Assembly: GCA_036365515.1 (NCBI GenBank)
Contig: CM070877.1
Location: 67,575,522 to 67,639,521 of the forward strand
DNA from: Torymus aiolomorphi
Taxonomy: Eukaryota; Arthropoda; Insecta; Hymenoptera; Torymidae
DNA: 64,000 nucleotides
Direction of reading: 5' to 3'
Shown here: positions 1-11,517 of the stretch, in pieces
How positions within the stretch are numbered: the stretch's first letter is position 1
Layout: every line of letters begins with the position of its first letter
Translations under genes and position numbers: made by a program
The notes under the pieces: generated by a model
The model's input: the letters and a program-made list of their open reading frames with translations, nothing else
Told to the model about the DNA's origin: nothing
Databases searched by the model: none

Positions 1-1980
1 AGTAATAAAAGTACGTGGCTTAAGAATTTAACGAATGTTCAAATTCCGTCGGAAGTTATTGATATTGTTACACTGGGTTCAAATTTTAGCCATATTTCAA
101 AAATTTCTAATAACGATATAGTTAATACAATAAAAAATGTTGCAAAATGTCTCAATTCAGTACATATTAACAATGACGAGAAAAATGAAATACGGAAAAA
201 AGTCACAAGATCTCTAAAAAAGGCTGTTAATACTGATATACATATACCATGTACAGACAGAGCTTTATCAGAAAAACTAAAAACAACCAAAAGCTTTTTA
301 AAAACGCATAATGATATTTTCTTTACAAAAGCAGATAAAGGCAATGTAATGGTTTGTTTAGAAAAATCCATCTATAACGAAAAGATGGTGAATCAATTAT
401 CGGATGAAAAAACATATAAAAAAATAAGTAAAAATCCACTGGAACATTTAAAAGATGGAACATATAGTATGTTAAATTATTTAAATAATAATGGTTTTTT
501 GTACAAAAATTTTCATAAAAATAGTTTAACTCAATCTGATACGAGACTGGCGAAATGTTATGGATTACCAAAGATTCATAAAATTGATTTACGTCCTATT
601 GTTTCATTAGTTAATAGCCTCCCGTATTTCTTAGCAAAAATAGTATATAAAGAACTTAAGAATGCGATACCTAAGCCTATTTCACATATTAATAACAGTT
701 TTGAATTGAAAGAAAAATTAAAAAATATAATAATAACGGATGAATACACTTTACTGTCATTAGACGTAACGTCGTTATTTACAAACATCTCGTGCGAATT
801 AATGTTGGATAGTTTAGATAGAAGAGCGGTTTCCATCCATAATCACTGTAAGATCCCGGTTGATGAATTAAAAGAATACACCGCTTTGCTGTTTAATAAT
901 ACGTTTTTTACTTTTAATGGTCAAGTCTATCAACAAATTTATGGAACCCCGATGGGTTCACCGATTTCACCATTCTTTGCGGACATTGTAATGGATGATT
1001 TGGAAAAGAATTGCTTACGAGAATTAGAACTACATTATGACTGTATCTCCATTTTTTATTAAAGATATGTTGACGACACGCTTATTTGTGTTAAAAAACA
1101 ACACATTGACACAGTGATTAAAGTTTTTAATGCTTATGACATAAATTTAAAATTTACTCATGAACTATAAGAGAATAAAAAAATTAATTTTTTAGATATG
1201 ACATTAATTAGAACTGATAATAAAATTTTGACAAATTGGTACCAAAAACCGACATCATCGGGACGTGTAATCAATTATTTTTCAAATCATCCAACACAGC
1301 AAAAAAAGAATATTATTTTTAACCTAGTTGATAGGGCGTTTTTACTCTCAGATTCTAATTTTCACTTAGACAATATAAAACTCATAAAGAAGATTTTACG
1401 TAACAATGATTATCCTATGTGGTTTATAGAAAAACATATCGAAATTAGATTTAAAAAACTTAAGTATGGTTATACATATAATACGCACCAAAATTGCTAT
1501 GAAAAATTACCAAAATTGTCTTTACCGTTTAACAAAGATTTTAATAGTCTATCTAATATGTTAAAATCTTATAATATTTGTACAATCCCATTATTGAATA
1601 AAAGTTTGTCTTCGATCATTCGTTTAGGCAAAGACATAACCAAAAAATGGGATCATACTAATGTGGTGTACAAATTTGATTGCCTAAATTGCTCTGCTAC
1701 ATACATAGGCGAAACTAAAAGATCGTTACACACACGCATTAATGAACATAAAATAAACAAAAATAAAGAGTCTGTTGTCAGTATACATCGATTAGAAAAC
1801 AAACATGAGTTCGATTGGGAAAATACATCCATCTTAGATTTTGAAAGCAATTACAAAAAAAGACTGATTTCGGAAATGATCTATATAAAAAGCAATCAAA
1901 ATAGTATTAATAAAAAGGAAGATATCCAAAGACTAAGTACAATGTATTTTCCTATTATTAACGAACTTGATGCTGTATAA
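1..1980 (+). pseudogene. Penelope-like element A: reverse transcriptase / GIY-YIG endonuclease
   Basis: The reading frame is open from base 1, so the 5' part lies outside the window. It reads through N-terminal PLE motifs (TKADKGN near 330), the RT motif GTPMGSPISP near 940 and YVDD at 1066-1077, then a GIY-YIG nuclease (VVYKFDCLNCSATYIGETKR, about 1660-1720). PLE proteins use the nuclease to nick DNA and the RT to copy RNA onto the nicked end. Two in-frame TAA codons (1060-1062, just before YVDD, and 1168-1170) break the frame, yet it continues unchanged after each. This looks like point mutation of an old copy. Family assignment is firm; activity is unlikely. Confidence 0.93.
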
Positions 1981-2277
1981 CTCTTTATGTAAACATCATC
2001 CAGCGTATATAAATACAGTGTACGTGTTATTGTTTTCAGTCGAGAATAACATCTGATTGACGTAGGATATATACGGTTATAATTTCGGTAATTTTTATTT
2101 TTGTATTTATACTTTGTTGTTTAATGGTCTTTAAAAAAAAAGTTTTATATGTTAATTTATTTCTGTGTTTTGAATAAAGGCCTGATGAGGTTGGCGTACT
2201 AAGCCAACGAAACGTTGCCAAAAAAGAAATAAGATCATTTCATTTTGCCTCCAAAGATCGTCCTCAACTATTTAATA
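1981..2277 (+). mobile_element. PLE A 3' untranslated end
   Basis: This noncoding tail follows the stop codon of PLE A. It contains the hammerhead-like core at 2182-2216 and ends with a roughly 60-bp tail (2222-2277). The tail recurs as an inverted pair at 50189-50295, which marks about 2277 as the element terminus. Confidence 0.7.
2182..2216 (+). ncRNA. Hammerhead-ribozyme-like core of PLE A
   Basis: CTGATGAG (2182-2189) is followed by a perfect 6-bp helix (GTTGGC 2190-2195 with GCCAAC 2203-2208, loop GTACTAA) and then GAAACGTT. Canonical hammerheads have CUGAUGA, helix II, GAAA. Hammerhead motifs are established in PLE terminal repeats. Here there is one extra G between CUGAUGA and helix II. 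Helix III could only be the palindrome ACGU, which would suit a dimer. Self-cleavage is inference. Confidence 0.75.
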
Positions 2278-3178
2278 TATAGAATATTGTTTAAGATGTG
2301 TCGAATTCTCGCCAAAGTATGGTAAACGCGAAGGTTTTCTACATGCCATTTCGAAACAAAACGTGCCTTTTGATACGGTTCATATTATCATTTAGGCCCG
2401 CTAGAGAAGACAGGAAAAGGTTTTAGTAATTGTAGATGAATTCACAAAGTTTACAAAATTGTATGCATGCAAGTCGACAACAAGCGTAGAAACCATTAAG
2501 CATTTCAAAGAATACACGAGAGTGTATAGCAGACCACGGCGCATAATATCAGATAGAGGCACTGCTTTCACTTCGGGGGAATTTAAAAACTATGTGCAAA
2601 GCGAGAAAATGAATCATGTTTTGATAACAGTAGCTACGCCACGAGGAAACGGGCAAGTTGAGCGCCTAAATCGCGACATTACGTCTATGTTAGCGAAATT
2701 AGCTGAAGATGCCAGTAAATGGGACCGAGTTCTCCATAAAGTTGAATTTGCCATAAATAAGAGCAAATTATTGTTTGGCATAGATCAGCAAGGCGATGTC
2801 AACGATGTACTTCGATCAATTCTTAGTAATAGCGAAAGTGAGCGAAACTTACAAGAGTTGAGAAATAAAGCGAGCGAAAATATTGTTAAAACGCAAACTC
2901 AAAATGAGAAAAGTTATAACGCGAAGCGGAAAGGTACACAAGAATATAAGAAAGGCGATTTTGTAATGATCCGAAACATAGATACTTCTGTTGGTGTAAA
3001 CAAAAACCTGTTACCACTTTTTAAAGGGCCATACATTGTAAAGAAAGTATTGGGTAACGATAGATATGTAATCACAGACGTAGATGGTTTTCAAATCTCT
3101 CAAATGCCCTACAACGGAGTATGTGCGTCGGATCAGATCACGCCTTATATCGAAGAAAATATGAATAATTAATCTTAG
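2278..3178 (+). pseudogene. Ty3/gypsy integrase fragment (3' end of pol)
   Basis: A 5'-truncated pol begins about 2290. The frame shifts near 2390-2420 and is then open to 3172. The RNase H-fold core shows a first-Asp region near 2380 (HLGP), a second Asp in IISDRGTAFTSGEF (about 2547-2585) and a Glu in GNGQVERLNRD (about 2650-2680). A GPY/F-type C-terminal module (LFKGPYIVKK, about 3020) ends it. Integrase inserts LTR-retrotransposon cDNA into the host genome. The fragment abuts the end of PLE A without its own gag, RT or left LTR. It is a different lineage from gypsy-1 and gypsy-2. Confidence 0.88.
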
Positions 3179-3295
3179 TTTAATAATTTATGAACAATTA
3201 GTCTTGGTTTGTATGAGCTAATGTATTACTTAATTTTTGATATGCTGAAGATCTATTGTAAAAAAAAAATATATATATATATTAAATTGTTCAGT

Positions 3296-3873
3296 TGTCA
3301 TTATGACGGCTGAGACGGCCTTGATGCTAGGTTTGGCCGAGTTGTAAGCGAATTTTTAGAAACATTCTAGAAAATGCGATGTGCGAGCACGTTCTGGAAA
3401 ATTCCAGAATGTGTACGTTGCGAACCGGACGTTTGCGTTTCTTCGAAAATGGGAGAGGAACATCTCACCCGCGAGACTGTACATCAGCCGTGATTGATCG
3501 CGTGCGACACCAATTAGAGACGAGTATTGTTTACGTGTGCGATAGACGCTGAGTGCGTGGAGGTTTTTTTGAAAAGCACCCGACGATGGCGCCGGCGAAA
3601 GCGCAAGGGCGAGCGCGCCCTTCGACCTCATTCCTTCGGGATCGGTCAGACGAGCAGGTACTTGACGCCTCACTTCGATCGGGATTCGGTTTGTCTCTCA
3701 CGAGTAACGCAATCATTTCGCTACGCGATAAGTTACGTGCGATCACATTCGGTCTCATTATTTGTATCAATACACCAATTTTAATTTCTTTGCTATTCTT
3801 TCACAATAAATCAATCTTACACTTCACCCAAGTGTTTATTCATTTTTATCTGCTCCAACCAGCCAGTGTTACA
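3296..3873 (+). repeat. Probable 3' LTR of the 2.3-3.2 kb gypsy fragment
   Basis: The segment starts TGTCATTATGACGG and ends CAGTGTTACA, the TG...CA pattern of LTRs. It lies about 120 bp after the pol stop, is GC-richer than its surroundings, and has a poly(A)-type AATAAA near 3805. No second copy exists in the window and no clear polypurine tract precedes it, so the exact start is uncertain. ORFs in both strands here are compositional. Confidence 0.5.
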
Positions 3874-4243
3874 TAAAAGACTTTTTTACTAGTATTTATT
3901 TGACTCCTTTTAAAAAATCATAAATATTATTTTATAGATTATACAGAAAAAACTTCTATACTTGCCTTATTTTATACTTTCGTAGAAAGTTTTATTAACA
4001 ATATTATTATTTGTACAGTCATGAAAAAAATTATTACCATTTGTAGAGAGTGCTTATTGAATAGAAGAGATTAAAATACATAAAAGGACTATAGACAAAT
4101 TGTGTTGTTAGAATCTACTTAAAAAATTAGTTTTTTAAAGAACGTATTGATTGTTTTGAAAAAATATTTAAGTTCTCATTGATACATAAATTCTATAAAA
4201 TACCAAGAATCAATTCAAATAATTCTTGAAAACATATGGTTAC
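3874..4243. other. AT-rich spacer, no gene seen
   Basis: AT-rich DNA without a supported ORF, RNA or repeat. The last part is intron-like sequence downstream of the minus-strand exon-like segment. Confidence 0.5.
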
Positions 4244-4359
4244 CTTAATATACTCAATTCCTTGCGATATTTGCATTATATTATTTTCTGCCTCCAATCT
4301 TTGGCGATTGACTACTACAAATTCCAAACAATCCATTATTGGTTGTCTATTTCCATGTT
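4244..4359 (-). other. Exon-like segment, possible host gene remnant
   Basis: On the minus strand a pyrimidine-rich acceptor (CATTCTTCTTAG) precedes an open 116-nt segment with a charged, helix-prone translation (NRQRLEAENNIMQISQGIEY). A donor, AAG|GTAACC, follows. A homologous segment with the same acceptor and donor lies on the plus strand at 20028-20305. I do not recognise the protein. Shared splice-site placement in two diverged copies argues for a duplicated host exon or an intron-bearing repeat. PLE B sits directly upstream of the acceptor. Confidence 0.4.
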
Positions 4360-4395
4360 CTAAGAAGAATGAAAAAACACAAACAAAGAATGTAA

Positions 4396-4876
4396 TTTCA
4401 ACTGATAAGAATTTTTCCATCGGTCTTACAGTCTTACAAATTAAATTAAAATAATTAATATTTATGGCAGTCAGATTGCCCTTGTTTATAATCACCCCCG
4501 CAGAATCTGAAATAAAAACTTAATTAAAATCTGGAAAAAACTTTGTTAGCAAAGGACGATCTGACTGCCCACCACCACCACATTGTCCGACGTTTCGAGC
4601 CTGCTCCGGCTCCTCCTCAGGGACTGAAATAAAACCCGCGATACACCTCCTTATATACCATGCACCCATACCCCCTTCTTTTCTCTTACCCCACCACCCT
4701 CCACATTCCCCTCTCCAACTTGCCATTCTCACTTAAATTAATAAAGAATGATAAATGTTATCTAATTTACTTAACTCTATCATTAAATTTACATTATTCC
4801 GATTTCTTAGAATGTGAATACTTTCAAGGCTTTCCCTCTTATATTTATTCTTAATCCCCTGTTCCAAAATATCCAA
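4396..4876 (-). repeat. Inverted repeat arm of PLE B (antisense 3' end)
   Basis: Reverse complement of 5846-6320. It includes an antisense copy of the last roughly 45 codons of the PLE B protein, the 3' UTR, and an antisense hammerhead-like core at 4589-4620. Confidence 0.9.
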
Positions 4877-4889
4877 AATATCCAAAAAA

Positions 4890-4914
4890 TTTTTTTTTTT
4901 TTTTTTTTTTTTTT
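4890..4914. repeat. T25 homopolymer at PLE B inversion junction
   Basis: Twenty-five consecutive T residues separate the antisense arm from the sense body. This may be a trace of template switching or end joining when the inverted copy formed. Confidence 0.9.
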
Positions 4915-4919
4915 CTTTT

Positions 4920-5987
4920 GATAATAGTCTATATGAACAAAGATATGGTTGTCCAATGGGATCACCTTTGTCACCTGTTATAGCCAATTTAGTAATGGAA
5001 AAATTGGAAAGTATTGCTTTGTCTAAGTTGGTTTTTCAGCCAATTATTTTTAAAAGATATGTTGATGACATTTTTGCAGTTGTACCAGAATGTTTTGTGG
5101 ATGAAATGGTGGATGTGTTTAATTCTATCCATGATAGAATTAAATTCACAAAAGAAGTTGAGAAAGATTATCAATTGAGTTTTTTAGATATTAGAGTCAT
5201 TAGAGGTAATAATAATAGAGTGAAATTAGATTGGTATAGAAAACCTACATGGTCAGGTAGATTTTTAAATTTTGATTCTCACCACCAATTCGGAAACAAG
5301 ACAGGTGCGATCAAAGGTGTCATTGACAGAGCGATTAAATTGTCACATAAAGATTTTAGGAAAAAGAATTTAAATGTAGTTAGAGAAACATTTATTAAAA
5401 ATAGTTATCCCGTAAAATTTATTGATAAAATGATTGATGAGAGAGTGTGGGAAATTTATAATGGTGGATTGAAGCAGCGGGTAGATAATCAAACAAGGAA
5501 TAGAAATGGAAAGAATGCATATTTTAGTTTACCATATGTTAGAGGTTTGTCGGAAAGGATTAGAAGGGTTTTTAGTAAACATAATATTCAAGTTTTCTTT
5601 AGAAATGATAATAATTTAGAAAGGTTATTTAGTAATTGTAAAGACAAGGATGATAAATGTTTGAAATCGGGAGTTGTTTATAAAATTAATTGTAGGGATT
5701 GTAATGGTTGTTATATTGGTCAAACGGGTAGATATTTGAAAAAGAGAATATATGAACATCAATATAGTTTACGCAGCTCAAGTTGTACATCGGGTTTGAA
5801 AGAACATTGTTTAAATAGTTTGCATTCTTTCGATTTTGGGAGTGTGGATATTTTGGAACAGGGGATTAAGAATAAATATAAGAGGGAAAGCCTTGAAAGT
5901 ATTCACATTCTAAGAAATCGGAATAATGTAAATTTAATGATAGAGTCAAGTAAATTAGATAACATTTATCATTCTTTATTAATTTAA
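4920..5987 (+). pseudogene. PLE B: C-terminal RT and GIY-YIG endonuclease, 5'-truncated
   Basis: The frame opens right after the poly-T run and is uninterrupted to the stop at 5985-5987. It enters the RT palm at RYGCPMGSPLSP (about 4941-4976), has the catalytic FKRYVDDIFAV (YVDD 5058-5069), a linker with a Cys cluster near 5640-5690, then a GIY-YIG domain (GVVYKI...GCYIGQTGRY, about 5670-5740). The RT fingers and N-terminus are missing, so the copy cannot encode a complete enzyme. Absence of stops over 355 codons suggests a young insertion. It differs clearly in sequence from PLE A. Confidence 0.93.
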
Positions 5988-6097
5988 GTGAGAATGGCAA
6001 GTTGGAGAGGGAATGTGGAGGGTGGTGGGGTAAGAGAAAAGAAGGGGTCTGGGTGCATGGTATATAAGGAGGTGTATCGCGGGTTTTATTTCAGTCC

Positions 6098-6129
6098 CTG
6101 AGGAGGAGCCGGAGCAGGCTCGAAACGTC
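6098..6129 (+). ncRNA. Hammerhead-ribozyme-like core of PLE B
   Basis: CTGAGGAG (6098-6105), helix GAGCC/GGCTC (6106-6110, 6117-6121) with loop GGAGCA, then GAAACGTC (6122-6129). The order matches PLE A, including the extra G before helix II. The central U of CUGAUGA is G here, so catalytic competence is doubtful. An antisense copy lies at 4589-4620. Confidence 0.65.
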
Positions 6130-6320
6130 GGACAATGTGGTGGTGGTGGGCAGTCAGATCGTCCTTTGCTAACAAAGTTTTTTCCAGATTTTAATTAAGT
6201 TTTTATTTCAGATTCTGCGGGGGTGATTATAAACAAGGGCAATCTGACTGCCATAAATATTAATTATTTTAATTTAATTTGTAAGACTGTAAGACCGATG
6301 GAAAAATTCTTATCAGTTGA

Positions 6321-7029
6321 TATTAAATTGCAGTCGACATAAGTAATATTTTTAATGAAGAATGTAATTTTAATTAAAAAGTAAGGAATTCCATAATAAA
6401 TAAGTTTCCTCAAAAACTTTCAGGGTTACTCATATGTATCTGACAAAAACTGCCACGGTCACGCTTCTTTTGCTCTGTTAATTGTAGCAACTGATTACTT
6501 CTACAGATATTTATAACGAAGAAACAGTGAAGTTTTGCTGACAGTGATACACGTCGTATTTTACTATATGAATGCTTTTTACTGGACTGATGACCCTGTG
6601 GCAGTAGCTTCGATGATTCATGTTCGGTCGATAAAATAATCCTATAAAACAATCCTGTAACTTAATGAAGCAATTTATTAATGTAAATGAAGCTATAGAC
6701 TCAGATTTTATGCTACTGTAGCCACACTACCTGAACCAGTATTTCATAAAATATTCTTTCACTTGGAATTTTCTTTTAGGTGCGGAAATTATAATGTTCA
6801 CAGATAACGAAAAAACGAAACTCACAATCATTTACACATATCTTTTACAAGAAAAAATCAATTTGAAAATTTCTGCATTTTAAATAAGACAATGAAGAAT
6901 AAAAAAATCGTATAATGTTTTGCAAATCATATTTATTAATCAAAATATAATAATTCTTTCTGGTAAACATAAGCAAAATTATTCTTTTTTATTCTAACAT
7001 ATAGTTTTTAAACGGCATCTTTTACCTAC
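6321..7029. other. AT-rich spacer, no gene supported
   Basis: No domain, RNA or repeat is recognised. A short minus ORF near 6410-6652 has no homology I can name. Confidence 0.5.
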
Positions 7030-7069
7030 TGTGAGAAAACTTGTTTATTTTCAAATTGATATATATAAA

Positions 7070-7166
<97 letters not shown>

Positions 7167-7728
7167 CGTTAGTTGTTCGCGTTAACAGAATTTCACTTCG
7201 CACTGAGGTACTGCGTCAGTTTACAATAATGATATTTATATACAAAATTTAACACTACGGACAGTGTATCGTTTTAAATTTAACGTCGTATATGTGACTC
7301 GCCCGTGACAATCTGCTGAGGGCTTCCTTCCGTGGTGTCGGTGGCTCCCTGGGCCATGCAGTTTACGGTGATTGTCCCGTTTCCCTTTTTTTTTTATATT
7401 GATTCCGCAAAAGAGAGAGAGAGATGTCCCAATCGGGCGATTTCTCCTTATATTGAGTCACTCAACAAACTAAATATATCCGATCTCACCCAGGATATAC
7501 TGTTACGACTAAATCACCTGTGTGTGAGATAGGTGACAACTGAGTCGAATGACCGCTCACGTCGCCGACTCAAACGTTTCTTTCTGAACGCAAAATTCAC
7601 GTACCTATCAAAACCGCCTCGCTCTCTCTTAATTCCTTATACTAGTGCACCTCAGTTGATTTACATTCGCCTTTACACATATATACATATACAGATACAT
7701 ATATACATCTGAATATCGGTCCGTTACA
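7030..7728 (-). repeat. gypsy-1 3' LTR
   Basis: It begins TGTGAGAAAAC and ends CCGTTACA in plus-strand reading, matching 12909-13511 along its length. The copy is about 96 bp longer because of a TA microsatellite (7074-7162). The two LTRs are otherwise very similar, so insertion was fairly recent. Confidence 0.95.
7074..7162. repeat. (TA)n microsatellite inside the gypsy-1 3' LTR
   Basis: About 44 TA units. The other LTR has only a short ATATATAT tract at the same place, so the array expanded after insertion. Confidence 0.97.
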
Positions 7729-7745
7729 ATTTCTCCCCCTTTCTA
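7729..7745 (-). promoter_or_regulatory. gypsy-1 polypurine tract
   Basis: On the minus strand AGAAAGGGGGAGAAAT directly abuts the 3' LTR. This is the expected plus-strand DNA primer of reverse transcription. Confidence 0.85.
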
Positions 7746-7989
7746 TAAGAGTCATCAGCGAACATGGAAACGTGAGACCACCCAAAATTTGAACGGAGTG
7801 ATCTATACGTCTATATCTAAGCTTATAAAGCGTGATAGCCTAAATACATTCGTATGACCACGCTGGATCTTTATCGAAAGCCTATTGGACATTTATTAAT
7901 TTATTTGATTGCAACCTGGGCGAGTAGTGAGGAGTTTGAGCGAATAGGTAGTAGGTTCATTATATAAACACATAGCGTAAAGAAATTTA

Positions 7990-10900
7990 CATGAAATTGG
8001 GAATCGAATGATATTTGCGCAAATTTAATCGATTGTATATCCCTTTTATTTTACTAATGTCATCGGGATCAGAGATTTCAAAGGCATTTTTACCTATCGT
8101 ACATGTTATTGTATATGGACCTTCATATATATTAAAAAATGTACTAAATTACCCTTTGGGAAGCGTCTGAAAGGTGGGGAACTCGCAACAACACCAAATC
8201 TTTTAGCTTTAATTCAACTTTGCGCGAGATTTTTTGCGCTCGACATCGTGTTTCAAAGGCTCGTTGCAATTGCACTTTAGCTTTATCTATACAGCTCGCG
8301 TGTGACGGCTCCTCGTGTGTCAACAAGGGAAACAATTCGCGTATTTTTTCGTACGGCTGTTTTCCAAAATGTAGAGCGTACGGCGTCCCCCTGTGCTCTG
8401 ATGCACGGTTAAATTTAAGCAATCCTCCACGAGGGAAAGATATCGCGCCCACTTGGTGTGCGTACGCGAACAGAATGTCCGAAATAACCGACCAATCTCC
8501 CTCATTGTTCTCTCGACCGGGTTTGATATGCCGGATCGACGAATATAGAGTTATTACCCCCTCCGATGACAAATGATTCTTCCACGCCGGCGACGTAAAC
8601 TGCGTCCCATGATCGGATAATATACGGCTTGGTTTACCTATAGACACAAAATAATTCTCCCGCAATTTCTTTAAACAGATTTGAGTCGTGGCGCGCTTTA
8701 TCGCATATAGTTTGACGTCTTTTGAAAAGACATCTTGTACCACGAATAAGTATTTAACCCCTGCGGTGGACGTAGGTAAAGGCCCAAAGAAATCTACGGA
8801 AAGCAGATCATTAGGATGATCGGCTCTCAAAAATTCATATGAGCCTTCGCGATAATTCAAGTATTTGACCCGCTGACAAACATCACATGAACGAGTAAAA
8901 CCCTTAACTTCTTTTCGCATGCGCCGCCACCAGAAAAACTGTGAAACGTAATGAAACATTTTATAACATCCAGCGTGTCCGAGTTGCTGATGAACCGACG
9001 TAAGTAAGTTCAATATCAAAAGTGCGGGTATCATCAGTTTCCATCTATTACCATAAGTAGTTTTACAATACAAAATGTCATTCTCCATTTTGACTTGTAA
9101 CCCTTCTTGTTTCCCACGTAAATTTTGGATTTTTGTATCCGACTTTTGTAAATCACTTAAATTGTACAATTGATCGAGCAACTCTGAACGCATACTGAGA
9201 CGAAAAACTACCGTTTTACTAACGTTCACATCCCTCACATCAAGATCACTCGGCATAGACTTAGCGAAACTCCACAATAGATAATTGTTCGTGTTTACAT
9301 AGATATTTTCATGTGGAAAATTCCGGCTAAAAAAATCAGCTACTACATTATCGACTCCCCTACAATGCTCTATCTTAAATGAATACTCTTGGAGGGCTAA
9401 CAACCATCGCGTCAACCGGGCGGTAGTGAAAGGGATAGACATAAAATACGTGAGAGCTTTATGATCAGTCACTATGTCGAATTCAACCCCCCAAATATAC
9501 ATCCGGAATTTCAGAACGGTATAGACGATAGCGAGCAGCTCTTTCTCCGTCACCGTGTAGTGTTGCTCGCATTTTGTCAACACGCGGCTCACTAAAGAAA
9601 TAATACGCGGATCTCCATTATCATCAACTTGATAGAGAACACCGCTCAATGCCACATCACTTGCGTCCGTTTGCACCCAAAAACGCGCTCCCGGGATATA
9701 ATGACGTAATGTCACGACCGTCACAAAATTATTTTTTAGCCCCTCAAATGCCTTTTCATAGAAATCGGTCCATTTCCAGTTAGCCTTTTGTCGTAAAATA
9801 TCTCGAAAGGGATCCACGTAGTTTGCATATCGCGCTACGAATCTACGAAAGAAGCCGCAAATGCATAAGAATGATTGCAGCTGCTGCCGATCAACCGGCG
9901 AGAGAAAAGTTTCGATTATTTTAAGCTTATTGGGATCAGGATAAATACCTTCTCGCGTAATGATTACCCCTAGGAAAGGCACTTCACTACGAAAAAAAAG
10001 AGATTTATCTAAACTTAGAGTCATATTAGCATTAATCAATTTATTAAACAGGGCTCGTAAGATAGTAACGTGTTCCTCAAAGCTTTTCGCGGAAATAAAT
10101 ATATCATCGATGAATAACTTGACATACTCTAATAACTCATACCCGAGAGCCAAGCTCAATGCTCGAATAAAACCCGCTCCCGCACTCTTTAGCCCAAAAG
10201 GAATTCGTGTAAATTGATAAAGGGTACCCTCATGCAAAAAGGCGACATATTTACGTGAATCCTTGTGCAATGGGACCAGTATCCGCTGACTAGATCGGTA
10301 GTTGATAAGTGAGTCGCGCCCTCGAATTCCTGTAAAATATCTTCCATGCGCGGAGGGCTTTCGTTATCAGATGCAATGACTCGATTCACGTATCGCGCAT
10401 CCAAACAAACGCGTACCTCTCCATTCTTTTTAGACATTTTACGCAACGGGTTGCAAAACTGGCTCGTAGACCTCTCAATCACTCCTAATTCCAATATTCT
10501 TCGTATTTCGCGACTGACAGCTTGTCTTTGGTGTATCGGTACGTGATATGACTTCTTTACGTAAGGTTTGGCTACCGTTGGTGTAATTACATGCTCATAG
10601 ACATTCGTGCACCCCAGACTATCCGAGAAAACTTTGGCATTTTCCAAAAACATCTCATGTACCGTCTCTCGCTGTTCCGCCGTTAGAAATTCTAATCCGT
10701 CAACGTAGTATTTTATACGCATGTTCATGTTTGTATTTTCCCCTTCCTCATTCGTATAACGACCACTCAAACCTTGCAAATGCATTATTACACCTCCCCC
10801 ATTTACGGCTACTTCTGGGAAACTATTGATGCTTTGATTTTGAGTAATCATGCCTACCATGCCCATGTGCCCCGTTAAATTATCGCAAATACTCTCGTGA

Positions 10901-11170
10901 TCATTTAACCTCCCGGTCCTATTACTATACCATTCTAGACTATTAATCCGAATCATCTCATATATACGCTTACCACTATCGTTATTGTTATTTCTAAAAC
11001 GTACTAATGCTTTTGGTACCCGCTCACCGCGCAATCACGCGGCTTCCTCCTCCACATCAATACACACTTTATTAGCTTTAAGCCAGTCAATGCCTACTAA
11101 GATTTCTGTAGATAGCCCCGGTATAACTAGGAAAGGATGCGTAATATGTGATAGACCAATGTTCAGGCTT
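7990..11170 (-). pseudogene. gypsy-1 pol: protease end, RT, RNase H, integrase
   Basis: In coding direction: the protease C-terminal end (about 11170-11040); RT with the first catalytic Asp in LSTTDLVSGYW and the second pair in FIDD (about 10110); RNase H (QTDASDVALSG, TEKELLAIVY, VTDHKALTYF); a His/Cys finger ending CDVCQR; an integrase core with SVDFFGP and LSDHGTQF; and a GPY-like end in a shifted frame near 8040. Breaks: a stop about 11037, a frameshift after the GYW motif near 10290 inside RT, a small deletion near 8530 that shifts the integrase Glu region out of frame until about 8400, and another shift about 8144. The protein converts element RNA to DNA and inserts it. Confidence 0.92.
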
Positions 11171-11172
11171 AA

Positions 11173-11517
11173 GGTAATGTATATTTACCGACAAATTTTA
11201 GAATGTATATTTCTTTTGCAAATAATAATAGAATTACTAACAAAAAAATTGAGTATAGTATTTACATATACGGAGCGCCTGAAAGAGCTGTTTTTTCAAA
11301 AATTTATTCAGAATTTATTTAATTAAATAAAAGCCGCAATGCCGATAAGTAGGGATCTGTATACTTCGAATTTTGCCAGTTTTAAAAAGTGTTTATCTCA
11401 TGGAAATGCTGATAAAATCGCACAAAAAAAAAATCTGAGCATAGTATTTACATACACGGAGCGCCTGAAAGAATTGCTTTTCCAAATAAACGTTCGAATG
11501 TTTATTAATTAAATAAT
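11173..11517. mobile_element. Roughly 340-bp insertion with direct repeats in gypsy-1 protease
   Basis: Protease coding sequence breaks off near 11517 and resumes near 11170. Between them is AT-rich DNA with two similar direct repeats (about 11251-11330 and 11437-11517), each containing ACGGAGCGCCTGAAAG and ending in AATTAAATAA. It could be a short nonautonomous element with terminal direct repeats. Family unknown. Confidence 0.6.

Larger units (their letters stand above)
4396..6320 (+). mobile_element. Penelope-like element B with inverted 5' partial copy
   Basis: The unit comprises an antisense copy of the element's own 3' end (4396-4876), a run of 25 T (4890-4914), then the sense 5'-truncated ORF and 3' end up to 6320. 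Arms 4396-4876 and 5846-6320 are near-identical inverted repeats. Partial inverted or tandem copies at insertions are a known PLE trait. Confidence 0.88.

Noticed and set aside
3356..3784. Three ORFs of 79-105 codons
   Set aside because: They lie inside the probable LTR, overlap one another in opposite strands and show no domain.
6410..6652. 80-codon minus-strand ORF as a host exon
   Set aside because: No convincing splice acceptor and no recognisable protein.
7031..7252. ORF with a Tyr-Ile repeat
   Set aside because: Translation of the TA microsatellite.
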